From: Alphaproteobacteria bacterium
GTDB taxonomy: Bacteria > Pseudomonadota > Alphaproteobacteria > Micropepsales > Micropepsaceae
Direction: 5' to 3'
Length of the DNA: 64,000 nucleotides
NCBI GenBank assembly: GCA_947475445.1
Contig: CANJLC010000001.1
Coordinates: 186,001 to 250,000 of the forward strand
Part shown: positions 27,359 to 39,620 of the stretch, piece after piece
How positions within the stretch are numbered: position 1 is the first letter of the stretch
How the letters are laid out: each line of letters starts with the position of its first letter
Program-made: the position numbers and the translations under genes
The notes under the pieces: generated by a model
The model's input: only the letters and a program-made list of their open reading frames with translations
Told to the model about the DNA's origin: nothing
The model's database searches: none

Positions 27359-28650
27359 CCTTCCGGGTATTCCTCGGTCCGGGCCGGCGGCACGATCCGC
27401 AGCGCCGTGACCTGGTTGCGCTGGCGGCGCAGCACTTCGAATTTGAATCCAAAAAAGGTAAAGCGCTGGCCCACCTCCGGGATGGTGCCGGCTTCCTGGA
27501 TCACCAGGCCCGCAATGGTGGTGGCGCCGTCATCGGGCAGGCCCCAGTCCAGTTCGCGGTTGAGGTCGCGCACCGGCATGGTTCCGTCCACAAGGTAAGA
27601 GCCATCGGGCCGCTTGCGCACATCCGGCCGCTCATCGGCCTGCAATTCATCGGGCAGTTCGCCGAATATCTCGCCCAATATGTCTTCCAGCGTGACCAGG
27701 CCCATCAGCACGCCATACTCGTCCACCACCAGCGCGAAATGGCTGCGCCGTTCGCGAAAGGCTTCCAGCTGCTCTTCCAGCGTGGTGGTGTCGGGCACGA
27801 ACCAGGGCGGCGATGCCAGTGCGGCGATGTCGATCTTGTTGATGTCGCCCTTGTTCTCCAGCAGCGCCTGGGCGAGATGCTTGGTGTGCAGCACGCCCAC
27901 GATGTTCTCGGGTTCGCCCCGCCACAGCGGCAGGCGGGTGTGGTGGGAATCCGTGATGGCGGCCAGGATTTCCTGCGGCGGAAGGTCGATGTCCACGCTG
28001 GTCATGTTGGTGCGGTGCAGGACCACGTCGGCCACCTGCAATTCGCGCAGGTCCAGTATGCCGCCGATCATGTCGCGATGCTCGCGCTCCACATTGCCTT
28101 CCTGGTGATGCAGCGCCACCGAGCCGCGAATCTCATTATGCGCCGCCTCGGCGCTTTCCTCTTCATTGTCCAGGCGCACGCCGAACAGGAACAGCACGCG
28201 CCACACCAGCCACTGCACCGCCGCCACGATGGGCGCCAGGATGGTGACCACCACCAGGAGCGGCGTCGCCAGCCGCAGCGCGACCACGTCGGTGCGGGCA
28301 ATCGCCAGCGTCTTGGGCAGCACCTCGACAAAGATCAGGATGATGACCGTCATCAAGCCGGTCGAGATGGCGACGGCGCGGGGCCCGAAATGGGTGTCCA
28401 GCAATGAGGTCGCCAGCGAGGACGCCAGGATGTTGATGAAGGTATTGCCCAGCAGCACCGCGCCGATCACGCGCTCGCGGTTGGCGACCAGGCGGTTGAC
28501 CTTGGCGGCGGCCCTGGAGCCGTCCTTTTCCATCTGGTGCATGCGCCCGCGCGACACGGTGGTGAGCGCGGTTTCCGAACCGGAAAAGAAGGCGCCGGCC
28601 ACCAGGAGCGCCAGCATGCCGCCAAGCGCGTAGAGAAGGGCAAGGTCCAT
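27355..28650 (-). CDS. HlyC/CorC-type CNNM transporter (DUF21, CBS pair, CorC domain)
   Basis: A 431-residue membrane protein. The N-terminal CNNM/DUF21 domain (about residues 1-190) has SGSETALTTVSRGR and VEVLPKTLAI; a CBS pair (about 205-325) has DSHHTRLPLWRGEPENIVGVLHTKHL and FALVVDEYGVLMGLVTLEDILGEIFGEL; a C-terminal CorC_HlyC domain (about 345-420) follows. Relatives move Mg2+/Co2+ or act in ion homeostasis. It follows aroB by 42 bp in an aroK-aroB-hlyC order seen in other alphaproteobacteria. Confidence 0.92.
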   Translation of the reverse strand: MDLALLYALGGMLALLVAGAFFSGSETALTTVSRGRMHQMEKDGSRAAAKVNRLVANRERVIGAVLLGNTFINILASSLATSLLDTHFGPRAVAISTGLMTVIILIFVEVLPKTLAIARTDVVALRLATPLLVVVTILAPIVAAVQWLVWRVLFLFGVRLDNEEESAEAAHNEIRGSVALHHQEGNVEREHRDMIGGILDLRELQVADVVLHRTNMTSVDIDLPPQEILAAITDSHHTRLPLWRGEPENIVGVLHTKHLAQALLENKGDINKIDIAALASPPWFVPDTTTLEEQLEAFRERRSHFALVVDEYGVLMGLVTLEDILGEIFGELPDELQADERPDVRKRPDGSYLVDGTMPVRDLNRELDWGLPDDGATTIAGLVIQEAGTIPEVGQRFTFFGFKFEVLRRQRNQVTALRIVPPARTEEYPEG

Positions 28651-28692
28651 AGTCTAAAATCCCGAAGCAGAGCCGGGAGACAATGCCAGTTT

Positions 28693-29787
28693 TTAGACCT
28701 TTAGGACATCTTCCAGCGCATCGGCCGGAACATTCGCCGTGACAAAGGCTTTTCCCAGCCCGCGCAGCAGGATGAAATTGATTTTCCCGTCCGCGACCTT
28801 CTTGTCATGGCCCATGGCGGCCATCAGGCTCCTGGCGTCTGGCCGGGGACCGGGAATGTCGGAAATCGCCGAGGGCAGGCCCACCGCTTTCAGATGCCGC
28901 ACAAGACGCATCGCATCCTCTTGCGGCGCGAGGCCAAGCCGGACGGACAGGTTTGCCGCCAGCGCCATGCCGATGGCGACGCCTTCACCATGCAGCATGC
29001 GGTCCGAATAACCGGTCAGGGCTTCCAGCGCGTGGCCGAAAGTATGGCCCAGGTTGAGCAGGGCGCGATCGCCCTTTTCATGTTCGTCGCGCGCCACGAT
29101 ATCGGCCTTCATCTGGCAGGAATGGGCCACGGCATGCACCATGGCGGCGCTGTCGCCTTCCAGCGCCAGCGGGCCGTTCTGCTCGAGCCATTCGAAGAAT
29201 GCGGCGTCGCCCAGCGCACCATATTTGACCACTTCGGCATAGCCCGCCAGCAATTCGCGCCGGGGCAGGGTGGACAGAAGCGTTGTATCGGCGATGACAA
29301 GGCGCGGCTGGTGGAACATGCCGACCAGGTTCTTGCCCTGCCTGGTGTTGATGCCGGTCTTGCCGCCGACCGACGAATCCACCTGTGCAAGCAGCGTGGT
29401 GGGCACCTGGGCAAAGGCGACACCGCGCTTGAGAACGCCCGCCGCAAAGCCGGTGAGGTCGCCGATCACCCCGCCGCCAAAGGCCACGATCAATCCGCCG
29501 CGGCTGATTTCCATGTCGAGCAGCTGGCTGGTCAATGTCTCAAGCCCGGCAAAACTCTTGCTGCCTTCGCCGGGCGGCATGATGATGGGCCGCGCGTCCA
29601 GTCCTGCCGCGGCCATCGCATCCAGCAAACGCTTCAGGTGAATGTCGGCGACATGGCGATCGGTCACCACCGGCACAGGGCCGCGGGCAAAGGGTTGGAG
29701 CAACGCCGCCGCCTGCGCCAGCAGGTCCTTGCCGACATGGATGGCGTAGGCCCGGTCACCAAGTCCCACAGTGATGATCTTGGTCAT
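28693..29787 (-). CDS. aroB: 3-dehydroquinate synthase
   Basis: A 364-residue AroB, second step of the shikimate pathway (DAHP to 3-dehydroquinate, NAD+ and metal dependent). Seen: GEGSKSFAGLE, GGGVIGDLTGFAAG (NAD-binding), PTTLLAQVDSSVGGKTGIN (substrate-binding) and GHTFGHALE with metal His. Its start overlaps the aroK stop (ATGA), so shikimate kinase and AroB are translated together. Confidence 0.97.
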   Translation of the reverse strand: MTKIITVGLGDRAYAIHVGKDLLAQAAALLQPFARGPVPVVTDRHVADIHLKRLLDAMAAAGLDARPIIMPPGEGSKSFAGLETLTSQLLDMEISRGGLIVAFGGGVIGDLTGFAAGVLKRGVAFAQVPTTLLAQVDSSVGGKTGINTRQGKNLVGMFHQPRLVIADTTLLSTLPRRELLAGYAEVVKYGALGDAAFFEWLEQNGPLALEGDSAAMVHAVAHSCQMKADIVARDEHEKGDRALLNLGHTFGHALEALTGYSDRMLHGEGVAIGMALAANLSVRLGLAPQEDAMRLVRHLKAVGLPSAISDIPGPRPDARSLMAAMGHDKKVADGKINFILLRGLGKAFVTANVPADALEDVLKV

Positions 29788-30311
29788 GTCTCCAGTCCCC
29801 GCTCACGCAGCGCCGCCACGATCTGGTCCACAGCGCTGTGCTGCGATTCGTCGCCACATTCCAGTGTGATGTCTGCCTGCGCATAAAAGGGTTCGCGCTC
29901 CTTCAGCAGCTTCTCGATGGTTTCCTTGACATCGCCATCCCTGAGCAGGGGCCTTGTGTCGCGCTTTTTCACGCGCGAGACCAGCACATGCAGGGGCGCT
30001 TTCAGCCACACCGTCAGCGACCCGTCTTTCATGGCGGCGCGGGTCGTGGGATCCATGAAAGCGCCGCCGCCGGTGGCCAGCACGTGCGGCGGCTCGCCCA
30101 GCAGGCGGGCGATCACACGCCGTTCGCCGTCCCGGAAATAGGGTTCACCGAACTTGGCGAAAATCTCGGACACTGTCAGGCCCGCAGCCGTCTCGATCTC
30201 GTGATCGGCGTCGCGGAACGGCACCTCCAGCCGGGCAGCCAGCCGCCGTCCGAGGGAGGTTTTTCCCGCCCCCATCATGCCGACCAGGGCGACGGTTCTG
30301 TTCAGCGTCAT
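29784..30311 (-). CDS. aroK: Shikimate kinase
   Basis: A 175-residue P-loop kinase: Walker A GMMGAGKTSLGR (about residues 11-22), shikimate-binding FRDADHEIE, FRDGERR and GGGAF, and the lid RDTRPLL. It phosphorylates shikimate at O3. I start at ATG 30311 because the family core begins there; the upstream frame has no Shine-Dalgarno. It is divergent from xerD, with 57 bp between starts. Confidence 0.96.
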   Translation of the reverse strand: MTLNRTVALVGMMGAGKTSLGRRLAARLEVPFRDADHEIETAAGLTVSEIFAKFGEPYFRDGERRVIARLLGEPPHVLATGGGAFMDPTTRAAMKDGSLTVWLKAPLHVLVSRVKKRDTRPLLRDGDVKETIEKLLKEREPFYAQADITLECGDESQHSAVDQIVAALRERGLET

Positions 30312-30368
30312 GGCCTTCGCATACACCAAAGGAACCAGGCTGCGAAGCATCTATGCTACACATCCGTC

Positions 30369-31304
30369 ATGAGTCCGCGGCATAATCCATCTGACGGCGC
30401 CCTGATCGAGGCCTTTCTCGAAATGATGAGCGCCGAGCGGGGGGCTGGGGCCAACACCCTGGCCGCCTACCGCCGCGACCTGCTGGATTTCGCCGCGCAT
30501 CCCGGGGCGGGCCTGGCCGGGGCCAGCCGGGACGAGATCAAGGCTTGGCTTGCAGGATTGTCGGCGGCGGGACTGGCGGCGTCATCCCAGGCGCGCAAGC
30601 TGTCAGCGCTGCGCCAGTTCTACGGTTTTTTGTTTGCGGAAGAACATCGCAGCGACAATCCCACCGATGCGGTGGATTCGCCCCGCGCGGTTCGCCCGCT
30701 GCCGAAAATCCTGTCCACCAGGGACATGGATGCGATGATCGAGGAAGCGCAGCGCCAGGCGCAGGACAAGCCCGAGGGCAAGCGCCTGCTCGCGGTCATC
30801 GAGATGCTCTATGCCGCAGGCCTGCGTGTGTCGGAACTTGCGGGACTGCCGCTGGCGGCGGTGAAGGGCAAGGAAGGCTTCGTGCTGGTGCGCGGCAAGG
30901 GCGGCAAGGAGCGGCTGGCGCCGCTGAACGCCGGCGCCCGCAGCGCGATCACATCCTATATTGACGTGCGCGCGGAATTCCTGCCTAGGGACAACCCGAA
31001 AGCGGACCGCTATCTTTTCTGCTCGCGCGGCCGCGAAGGCTTCCTCACCCGCCAGCGGCTGCACCAGTTGCTCAAGGGCCTGGCCCTCAAGGCGGGGCTT
31101 GATCCGGCAAAAGTGTCACCGCATGTGCTGCGCCATGCCTTCGCCACGCATCTGGTGGAAGGCGGCGCGGACCTGCGCTCGGTACAGACCATGCTGGGCC
31201 ATGCCGACATCGCCACCACCGAGATCTATACCCATGTCGCCAAGGACCACCTCAAGCGGGTCATGCAAAAAGCGCATCCGTTGGCAAAAGCCCGGAAAAG
31301 CTAG
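30369..31304 (+). CDS. xerD: Tyrosine recombinase XerD
   Basis: A 311-residue XerD-type recombinase. The N-terminal SAM-like core-binding domain (about residues 10-95) precedes the catalytic domain with [11 protein letters not shown] (Arg), [10 protein letters not shown] (Lys), [38 protein letters not shown] (His, Arg, His and the Tyr nucleophile). With XerC it resolves chromosome dimers at dif during division. The position next to aroK and accA is a known alphaproteobacterial arrangement, which supports housekeeping XerD rather than a phage integrase. The start is the ATG right after the divergent promoter region. Confidence 0.95.
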   Translation: MSPRHNPSDGALIEAFLEMMSAERGAGANTLAAYRRDLLDFAAHPGAGLAGASRDEIKAWLAGLSAAGLAASSQARKLSALRQFYGFLFAEEHRSDNPTDAVDSPRAVRPLPKILSTRDMDAMIEEAQRQAQDKPEGKRLLAVIEMLYAAGLRVSELAGLPLAAVKGKEGFVLVRGKGGKERLAPLNAGARSAITSYIDVRAEFLPRDNPKADRYLFCSRGREGFLTRQRLHQLLKGLALKAGLDPAKVSPHVLRHAFATHLVEGGADLRSVQTMLGHADIATTEIYTHVAKDHLKRVMQKAHPLAKARKS

Positions 31305-31408
31305 GGTCATGGGTTAACGGGACGGATCATTTTCAACCGCAGATCATTTCCTTTTGGGGGCCTGATGTGCCATTTTCCGCCCCTTCCAAACCTTGAGTCA
31401 CAGCAAGC

Positions 31409-32359
31409 ATGCATTATCTGGATTTTGAGCGTCCCATTGCCGAGCTGGAAGGCAAGATTGTCGAGCTGCGGACGCTCGCCCAGGCCGATCCCGCCATGGA
31501 TATCGATGCGGAAGTCGCAAAGCTGCAGACCCGCGCCGGGCAGATGGTCCGCGACACCTATGCAAGATTGTCACCCTGGCAAAAGGTGCAGGTGGCGCGC
31601 CATCCTGGCCGGCCGCACTTCCTGGATTATGCCCGGACAATCTTCGAGGATTTTTCGCCATTGGCCGGCGACCGCCAGTTTGGCGAAGACCAGGCTGTGG
31701 TGGCAGGACTGGCGCGCTTTCGCGGACGGCCCGTTGCCTTTATCGGTCAGGAGCGCGGCAACGATACCCAATCGCGCCTGAAGCACAATTTTGGCATGGC
31801 GATGCCCGAAGGCTATCGCAAGGCGATCCGCGTCCTTGAAATGGCGGACCGCTTCGGCCTGCCGGTGCTCAGCTTCGTGGATACGTCGGGGGCCTTCCCG
31901 GGCGTCACCGCCGAGGAACGCGGCCAGGCCGAAGCCATCGCCCGTTCGATTGATGCGGGCTTGTCCCTCAGGGCGCCCTTTATCGCCACCATCATCGGCG
32001 AAGGCGGTTCGGGCGGGGCCATCGCCATCGCCGCCGCCAACCGTGTCTATATGCTCGAGCATGCGGTCTATTCCGTGATTTCACCCGAAGGCGCCGCTTC
32101 CATCCTGTGGCGCAGCGCCGACAAGGCGCAGGAAGCCGCTACCGCGCTCAAGATCACGGCGCAGGATCTTCAGGAACTGAAACTGATCGACGCCATCATC
32201 CCCGAGCCAGAAGGCGGCGCCCATCGCGCCCCGCAGGCCACCATCAACGCGGTGGCCGACCAAATCGCGCGTGGCTTGTCCGAAATGGACGGCATGAGCG
32301 GCGAGCAATTTCTGAAATCGCGGCGTGAGAAATTTTTGGCCATGGGCCGCAGCCTCTAA
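31409..32359 (+). CDS. accA: Acetyl-CoA carboxylase carboxyltransferase subunit alpha
   Basis: A 316-residue AccA: LDFERPIAELEGKI at the start, GRPHFLDYA, FIGQERG, FGMAMPEGYRKA, SFVDTSGAFPGV, IGEGGSGGAIAI, and an EHAVYSVISPEGAASILWR core. It transfers carboxyl from biotin-BCCP to acetyl-CoA with AccD in fatty acid synthesis. A 104-bp gap after xerD probably carries its promoter. A hairpin follows the stop. Confidence 0.97.
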   Translation: MHYLDFERPIAELEGKIVELRTLAQADPAMDIDAEVAKLQTRAGQMVRDTYARLSPWQKVQVARHPGRPHFLDYARTIFEDFSPLAGDRQFGEDQAVVAGLARFRGRPVAFIGQERGNDTQSRLKHNFGMAMPEGYRKAIRVLEMADRFGLPVLSFVDTSGAFPGVTAEERGQAEAIARSIDAGLSLRAPFIATIIGEGGSGGAIAIAAANRVYMLEHAVYSVISPEGAASILWRSADKAQEAATALKITAQDLQELKLIDAIIPEPEGGAHRAPQATINAVADQIARGLSEMDGMSGEQFLKSRREKFLAMGRSL

Positions 32360-32366
32360 AATGAAA

Positions 32367-32391
32367 AAGGCCCGGAGCGATCCGGGCCTTT
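32367..32391. terminator. Bidirectional intrinsic terminator between accA and the CsgG-like gene
   Basis: AAGGCCCGGA (32367-32376) pairs with TCCGGGCCTT (32381-32390) around GCGA. Five A residues on the 5' side give a minus-strand U-tract; the plus side has only TTT. It serves both convergent genes. Confidence 0.85.
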
Positions 32392-32409
32392 CCATTTGGG
32401 ATGCGGGTG

Positions 32410-33366
32410 TTACTTGGCCAGCGAGAGGCTCAACGACGAGACCCAGCCCTTGTTGCCGACTTCGTCGGAAACTTCCCACCACACGCCATTCTTCTGGCCG
32501 GTGGGGTACAGGATCATGCCGGCATCCAGCGGACGCACGACCTTGGCGGTTTCGCTGGCGGTCTCGCGCAGCACGCCGGGACGCGACAGCGTCACGGTCT
32601 GCGACGGCGCATCCGCCTTGGCGTCGGTGGAAAGGCCGCCCATCTGCGAGACCATCTTGGTATAGGCGTCGATGTAGGCCAGGATCACGACCTTGCCGAT
32701 ATCGGTGTTCTGGTAGCTGCCGATGCCCGCCGCGCCGAAGCCGCCCAGGCCAAAGCCGCCGCCGCCCAGGCCAAAGCCCAAATCAGTCTTGGCGCCATGG
32801 CCTTCCGCCAGCACTTCCTGCTCGGTGGTGCGCACATTGGTTACCGTCAGCACCACATCGGCCGTGCTGCTGGACAGGCTGATGCTGCCGGCAATGGCGC
32901 CGGCGATGGGGCCAAACAGGCCGCCCACCAGGCCGCCGGCATTGAAGCCGCCCGAATTGGCGTTCTTGGAGGTGATGTCTGGGACCAGGATGTAATCCGC
33001 GGCGCGGATCTGGCCGCCGCCGATATTGGCGCCGCCCTGCAGCTGGCCTTCGCCGGCCAGGGCGCGTTCCTGCTGCGCCAGCGCGAAGCCGGCGCCGCGG
33101 TCCACAAGGGTGAAGCAGCCCGATTTCTGCACGAACACCTTGAGCAGAGCTTCCGGGGAGGCAAGCTTGAGATCGCTCCACCAGTTCTTTTCCGGCTCGC
33201 GCACGGCGATGCTGCCGATCTTGCGGGTGCAGGTTGGAATCTCGCCTTTCTTTTAGGCGATCTTGGAATCGGCAGATTGACCGATCTGGGCGAAAGACGG
33301 CGTCGCCAGGATAGTGGATGCAAGACCAAGCACAGCCGTCATGGCCGCGATTTTCGACAGACGCAT
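32410..33366 (-). pseudogene. CsgG/HfaB-like exported protein gene interrupted by in-frame TAA
   Basis: Read in one frame from ATG 33364-33366, the minus strand encodes MRLSKIAAMTAVLGLASTIL...FAQ, a normal signal peptide, then SADSKIA, then a TAA stop (33253-33255, codon 38), then KKGEIPTCTRKIGSIAVREPE and about 270 more codons without a break. The later part holds a CsgG-like region (FVQKSGCFTLVDRG, AADYILVPDI, VVLTVTNVRTTEQEVLAEGHG), a Gly-rich stretch, AYIDAYTKMV and a C-terminal SH3-like segment (GVLRETASETAKVVRPLDAG...GWVSSL). A good Shine-Dalgarno (AAGGGG) precedes the ATG. A GTG at 33204 could restart translation, but that product would lack export. It is a recent nonsense mutation, a read error or readthrough; the protein's function is unknown. 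Confidence 0.78.
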
Positions 33367-33497
33367 AAGAAAACCCCTTAATTCGTTCAATTCGCCCCGG
33401 CGCGGATTCCCGCGTACGAGTGACAGATTATCCGATTATGACGCGGGCGCAATATTCCAGGGGAACAGTTTGGGCAAAAAGCCGGTCCGTGCGGCAG

Positions 33498-34432
33498 TTA
33501 CCACCAGCCCCGTTTTTTGAACCACAAAATCGGAATTACGGTCGACAGCACGATCAGGCCCAGGCCCCACAGATAGCCATACTGCCAGTCCAGTTCCGGC
33601 ATGAAATGGAAATTCATGCCGTAGATGCCAGCCACCAGCACGGGCGGAATGCCTGCCACCGATGCAATGGTGAGCACCTTGAACAGGTCGTTCTGCTCGG
33701 TGCTGATGAAGCCCAGCGCAGCGTCCAGCAGGAATTGCAGCTTGTCGGTCAAATGCACTTCATAATCCGTCAGCGATTGCACGTCGCGCCCCGCCATTTT
33801 CATGCGCGCCTTGATAGGAGGGTCCAGCCAATCGTCGCCATTTTCGCGCGCGAAGGGCATGGCCCGCTGCAGGACCAGCAATGTTTCACGCACATGCGAC
33901 AGCCGCTCACCCATGTCGCCGATCTCCACCAGCGTGGTGCGCAGCATGCGGCTGGTGCGCGCGATGTGGCGCGTGCTCTCCTGCATTTCCTTGTGGAAAA
34001 TGCGGTGCGAAATAGCCATGGCTTCGGCGCGCAATTCCTCCAGCCGGTCTGCGCTGTAATCCACCAGCGCTTCCACGATCACCATGAAAATGTCGGCCGG
34101 CGGGCGTGGGCGGCGGCTGACGCGCGCGGTGATGGCCTCGAAAGTGTGCAATTGGGCGAATCGGACAGTCACCAGGATGTCCTTGGTCAGGACGAAGCCC
34201 AGGGGCGAGGTAAGGTCTTCATCGCCCCCATTGTGCGGCGTCACCGGCACCGAAATGATGAAAGTCTCGTCCTCATATTGCAGGCGGCTGGAAAACTCGA
34301 TTTCCTCCAGCTGCTCGCGGGGCGGAATGTTCAGGCCGTAATCGCTGCACGCCTTGGCGATTTCTTCGCGGGTGGGATTGAACAGGTCAATCCAGACCGG
34401 CTTTTCCAGTGACGGATAAGCCGTAAGCGTCA

Positions 34433-34433
<1 letters not shown>
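33498..34433 (-). CDS. corA: CorA-family Mg2+/Co2+ transporter
   Basis: A 311-residue CorA-like channel: an N-terminal cytoplasmic domain, a long helix region (about residues 130-240) and two C-terminal helices, with the YGMNF selectivity motif between them (IAGIPPVLVAGIYGMNFHFMPE-like region). It ends in basic KKRGWW. Mg2+ uptake is the likely role, with Co2+ or Ni2+ as alternatives. Its ATG overlaps the secA stop as TGATG, so it may be translated after secA. Confidence 0.92.
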
Positions 34434-37138
<2,705 letters not shown>

Positions 37139-37151
37139 GAAAACCCTCTGA

Positions 37152-37165
37152 TTACAGGCCTGTAA
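37152..37165. promoter_or_regulatory. 14-bp perfect palindrome in the secA leader
   Basis: TTACAGGCCTGTAA is self-complementary and lies 14 bases before the secA start codon, just upstream of its AGAGGG Shine-Dalgarno. It could be an operator or form a short hairpin that affects ribosome access. There is no known match that I can name. Confidence 0.4.
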
Positions 37166-37357
37166 GGAGACCGGAGCCGCCAATCGTGCATGACGGCCGC
37201 GCGGGAGACATAAGAACGCCCTTTGTCATTGTCAAATCTGGCCTTTTGACAAAAAACACCACAACCGGGCTTTTTGGGGGCCCCTTGCCAAACGGGCTTT
37301 TTCCAAGATGATCCGCCGCCGCCGGGCCATGTCAGGTCTGCGGCGCGGGGGAAGTCC

Positions 37358-38623
37358 ATGGCCAAGGTCAAAAACACGGCGGCAAGCGCCGCCCACAAGG
37401 TGTCGCCGCTGGCGCCCAGCCGCTTTGCCACCCTGCCGCCCCTGGCCGGGGTCCGGCTGGCGACGGGCGAGGCAGGGGTCAAATACAAGGGTCGCACAGA
37501 TGTTTTGCTGGCGATCCTGGCCCCGGGAACCCAGGCAGCCGGCGTCTTCACCAAGTCCAAAACCGCTTCCGCCCCGGTGGACTGGTGCCGCAGCCAGCTC
37601 AAGCACGGCTCCGCCCGGGCTGTTGTCGTGAACAGCGGCAACGCCAACGCCTTTACCGGCCAGGCCGGCATGGCGGGCGTGCGCGCGGTGGCCGAGGCCG
37701 CCGCCGCCACCGTGGGCTGCAAGGCGTCCGAAGTCTTCATGGCCTCAACGGGCGTGATCGGCGAACCGCTGCCAGCCGAGAAAATCACCCGCATCCTGGG
37801 CAGGGTTGCCGAAGACGCCTCGGCCTCCGGTTGGCGCGCCGCCGCCGAAGCCATCATGACCACCGACACCTATCCCAAGCTGGCCTCTGCCAGCGCCATG
37901 ATTGACGGCACCAAGGTCACCATCAACGGAATCGCCAAGGGCTCGGGCATGATCGCGCCCGACATGGCGACCATGCTGGCCTTTGTTTTCACCGATGCCG
38001 CCTTGCCCGCCAGCGTGCTGCAGGAATGTTTGAGCGCCGGCGTGGGCCCGTCCTTCAACGCCATCACGGTGGATTCCGACACCTCCACCAGCGATACGCT
38101 GCTGCTCTTCGCCACCGGCAAGGGCGCCAGGCATGCTGTCATCACCAAGGCCTCCGACAAGAAGCTGACGGAATTTCGCCGCAAGCTGGACGGCCTGCTG
38201 CTCGATCTGGCGCTGGCCGTGGTCAAGGATGGCGAAGGCGCGGAAAAACTCATTCGCATCGACGTGAGCGGAGCGGAATCCGATGCCGCCGCAAAACGCA
38301 TCGCGCTGTCCATCGCCAACTCGCCTCTGGTCAAGACCGCCATCGCCGGCAACGACGCCAATTGGGGCCGGGTGGTGATGGCCGTGGGCAAGGCCGGCGA
38401 AGCCGCCGACCGCGACAAGCTCAAGATTTCCTTCGGCGGCCATGTCGTGGCCGAGAAGGGCCTGCGCGCCGCCAAATACGACGAAAAGACTGCCACGAAA
38501 GCCGTCTCGGGCCGCGAGGTGGAAATCGCCGTCGAGATGGGAATCGGCAAGGGCGCCGCCCGCGTATGGACGTGCGACCTGACGCACGGCTACATCGACA
38601 TCAACGGTAGTTACCGCTCTTAA
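37358..38623 (+). CDS. argJ: Bifunctional glutamate N-acetyltransferase/amino-acid N-acetyltransferase
   Basis: A 421-residue ArgJ that cycles acetyl groups between ornithine and glutamate and can start arginine synthesis. Visible: [11 protein letters not shown] (about residues 90-100), [24 protein letters not shown] with the autocleavage Ala-Thr and nucleophile T205, [11 protein letters not shown] and [13 protein letters not shown]. The self-cleaved alpha and beta chains would form the enzyme. ATG 37358 begins the conserved N-terminus. It is divergent from secA, with 219 bp between starts, and shares a TTAA stop palindrome with osmC. The parvulin gene often found here in relatives is absent. 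Confidence 0.95.
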   Translation: MAKVKNTAASAAHKVSPLAPSRFATLPPLAGVRLATGEAGVKYKGRTDVLLAILAPGTQAAGVFTKSKTASAPVDWCRSQLKHGSARAVVVNSGNANAFTGQAGMAGVRAVAEAAAATVGCKASEVFMASTGVIGEPLPAEKITRILGRVAEDASASGWRAAAEAIMTTDTYPKLASASAMIDGTKVTINGIAKGSGMIAPDMATMLAFVFTDAALPASVLQECLSAGVGPSFNAITVDSDTSTSDTLLLFATGKGARHAVITKASDKKLTEFRRKLDGLLLDLALAVVKDGEGAEKLIRIDVSGAESDAAAKRIALSIANSPLVKTAIAGNDANWGRVVMAVGKAGEAADRDKLKISFGGHVVAEKGLRAAKYDEKTATKAVSGREVEIAVEMGIGKGAARVWTCDLTHGYIDINGSYRS

Positions 38624-39045
38624 CCCAGCGTCGCTTCCAGCGTAATCGTCGCGCCCGTCAAAACCTTCGACACCGGACAGCCGCTCTTGGTGGCGTTGGC
38701 GATGTCCTGGAACTTGGCATTGTCGATGCCGGGAATTTGCGCCTTGAGCGTCAGGTGAATTTTGGTGATGGCGAATCCGTCCGAGACTTTCTCCAGCGTG
38801 ACATCCGACTTCGCGTCCATCTGGGTGGCGGTAAAGCCTTCCTTGCCCAATCCTCCCGACATGGCCATCGCGAAACAGGCGGCGTGGGCGGCCCCGATCA
38901 GTTCTTCGGGATTGGTGCCGGGCTGGCCTTCAAACCGCGCCGCAAAGCCGTAAGGGACATCCTTGAGGGCGCCGCTCTTGGTGGAAATCGCGCCCTTGCC
39001 GTCCTTCAGGCCGCCGCGCCAAACTGCTGTTCCGAAAGTCGTCAT
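38620..39045 (-). CDS. osmC: OsmC-family peroxiredoxin-like protein
   Basis: A 141-residue OsmC-type thiol peroxidase. The two family cysteines are present, in [10 protein letters not shown] and [11 protein letters not shown], and [17 protein letters not shown] is the OsmC-subfamily core. It probably detoxifies organic hydroperoxides with a dithiol reductant. Regulation by an OhrR-type repressor is not visible nearby. It converges on argJ through TTAA and is divergent from mutT. Confidence 0.93.
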   Translation of the reverse strand: MTTFGTAVWRGGLKDGKGAISTKSGALKDVPYGFAARFEGQPGTNPEELIGAAHAACFAMAMSGGLGKEGFTATQMDAKSDVTLEKVSDGFAITKIHLTLKAQIPGIDNAKFQDIANATKSGCPVSKVLTGATITLEATLG

Positions 39046-39188
39046 GCTGTTCTCCTGGTTTTTTGTATCAAAGTTTGCGCAAGGTTCCCGATCCGCAATA
39101 AACCCTTGTTTCCCCGTTCGGTTCCGATCATCGCTTAACGCCGGTTTACCATGCCACTTAATCCAACTTTAGCCGCGGACACCGCATC

Positions 39189-39620
39189 ATGACAGCAACA
39201 AGGGCACACGATCTTTTATTGGTCGTGGCGGTGGGATTGGTGGATCCTGACGGGCGCGTGCTGATAGCGCAGCGCCCCCAGGGCAAGAGCATGGCGGGCC
39301 TATGGGAATTTCCAGGCGGCAAGATCGAGGCGGGCGAAACACCCGAAGCGGCGTTGATCCGCGAGCTGAAGGAAGAGCTGGACATAGTGGTGAAGGAGCC
39401 CTGTCTCGCGCCGTTCACCTTTGCTTCGCATACATACGGCGGATTTCACCTTTTGATGCCGCTCTATATCTGCCGCCGCTGGGAAGGCGAGCCAAAACCG
39501 CTGCTGCATGCGGCGCTGAAATGGGTGAAACCCAGAGACCTGGCCTTGAACGCGGACGCCTATCCCATGCCCGCTGCCGACTTGCCGCTTATTCCTATGC
39601 TGCGCGATCTGCTGTCATAA
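39189..39620 (+). CDS. mutT: 8-oxo-dGTP diphosphatase (MutT-type Nudix hydrolase)
   Basis: A 143-residue Nudix protein with a complete Nudix box from GGKIEAGETPEAAL to RELKEELDI (about residues 40-62; G-x5-E-x7-R-E-x2-E-E). The AQRPQGKSMAGLWEFPGGK lead-in and the closing ALKWVKPRDLALNADAYPMPAADLPLIP are MutT features. It removes 8-oxo-dGTP from the nucleotide pool. It stops at 39618-39620 in TCATAAAT, exactly where the Flp remnant begins. Confidence 0.93.
   Translation: MTATRAHDLLLVVAVGLVDPDGRVLIAQRPQGKSMAGLWEFPGGKIEAGETPEAALIRELKEELDIVVKEPCLAPFTFASHTYGGFHLLMPLYICRRWEGEPKPLLHAALKWVKPRDLALNADAYPMPAADLPLIPMLRDLLS

Noticed and set aside
30369-31304. Phage integrase
   Set aside because: Housekeeping neighbours (aroK, accA), XerD length and lack of att repeats or a tRNA nearby indicate chromosomal XerD.
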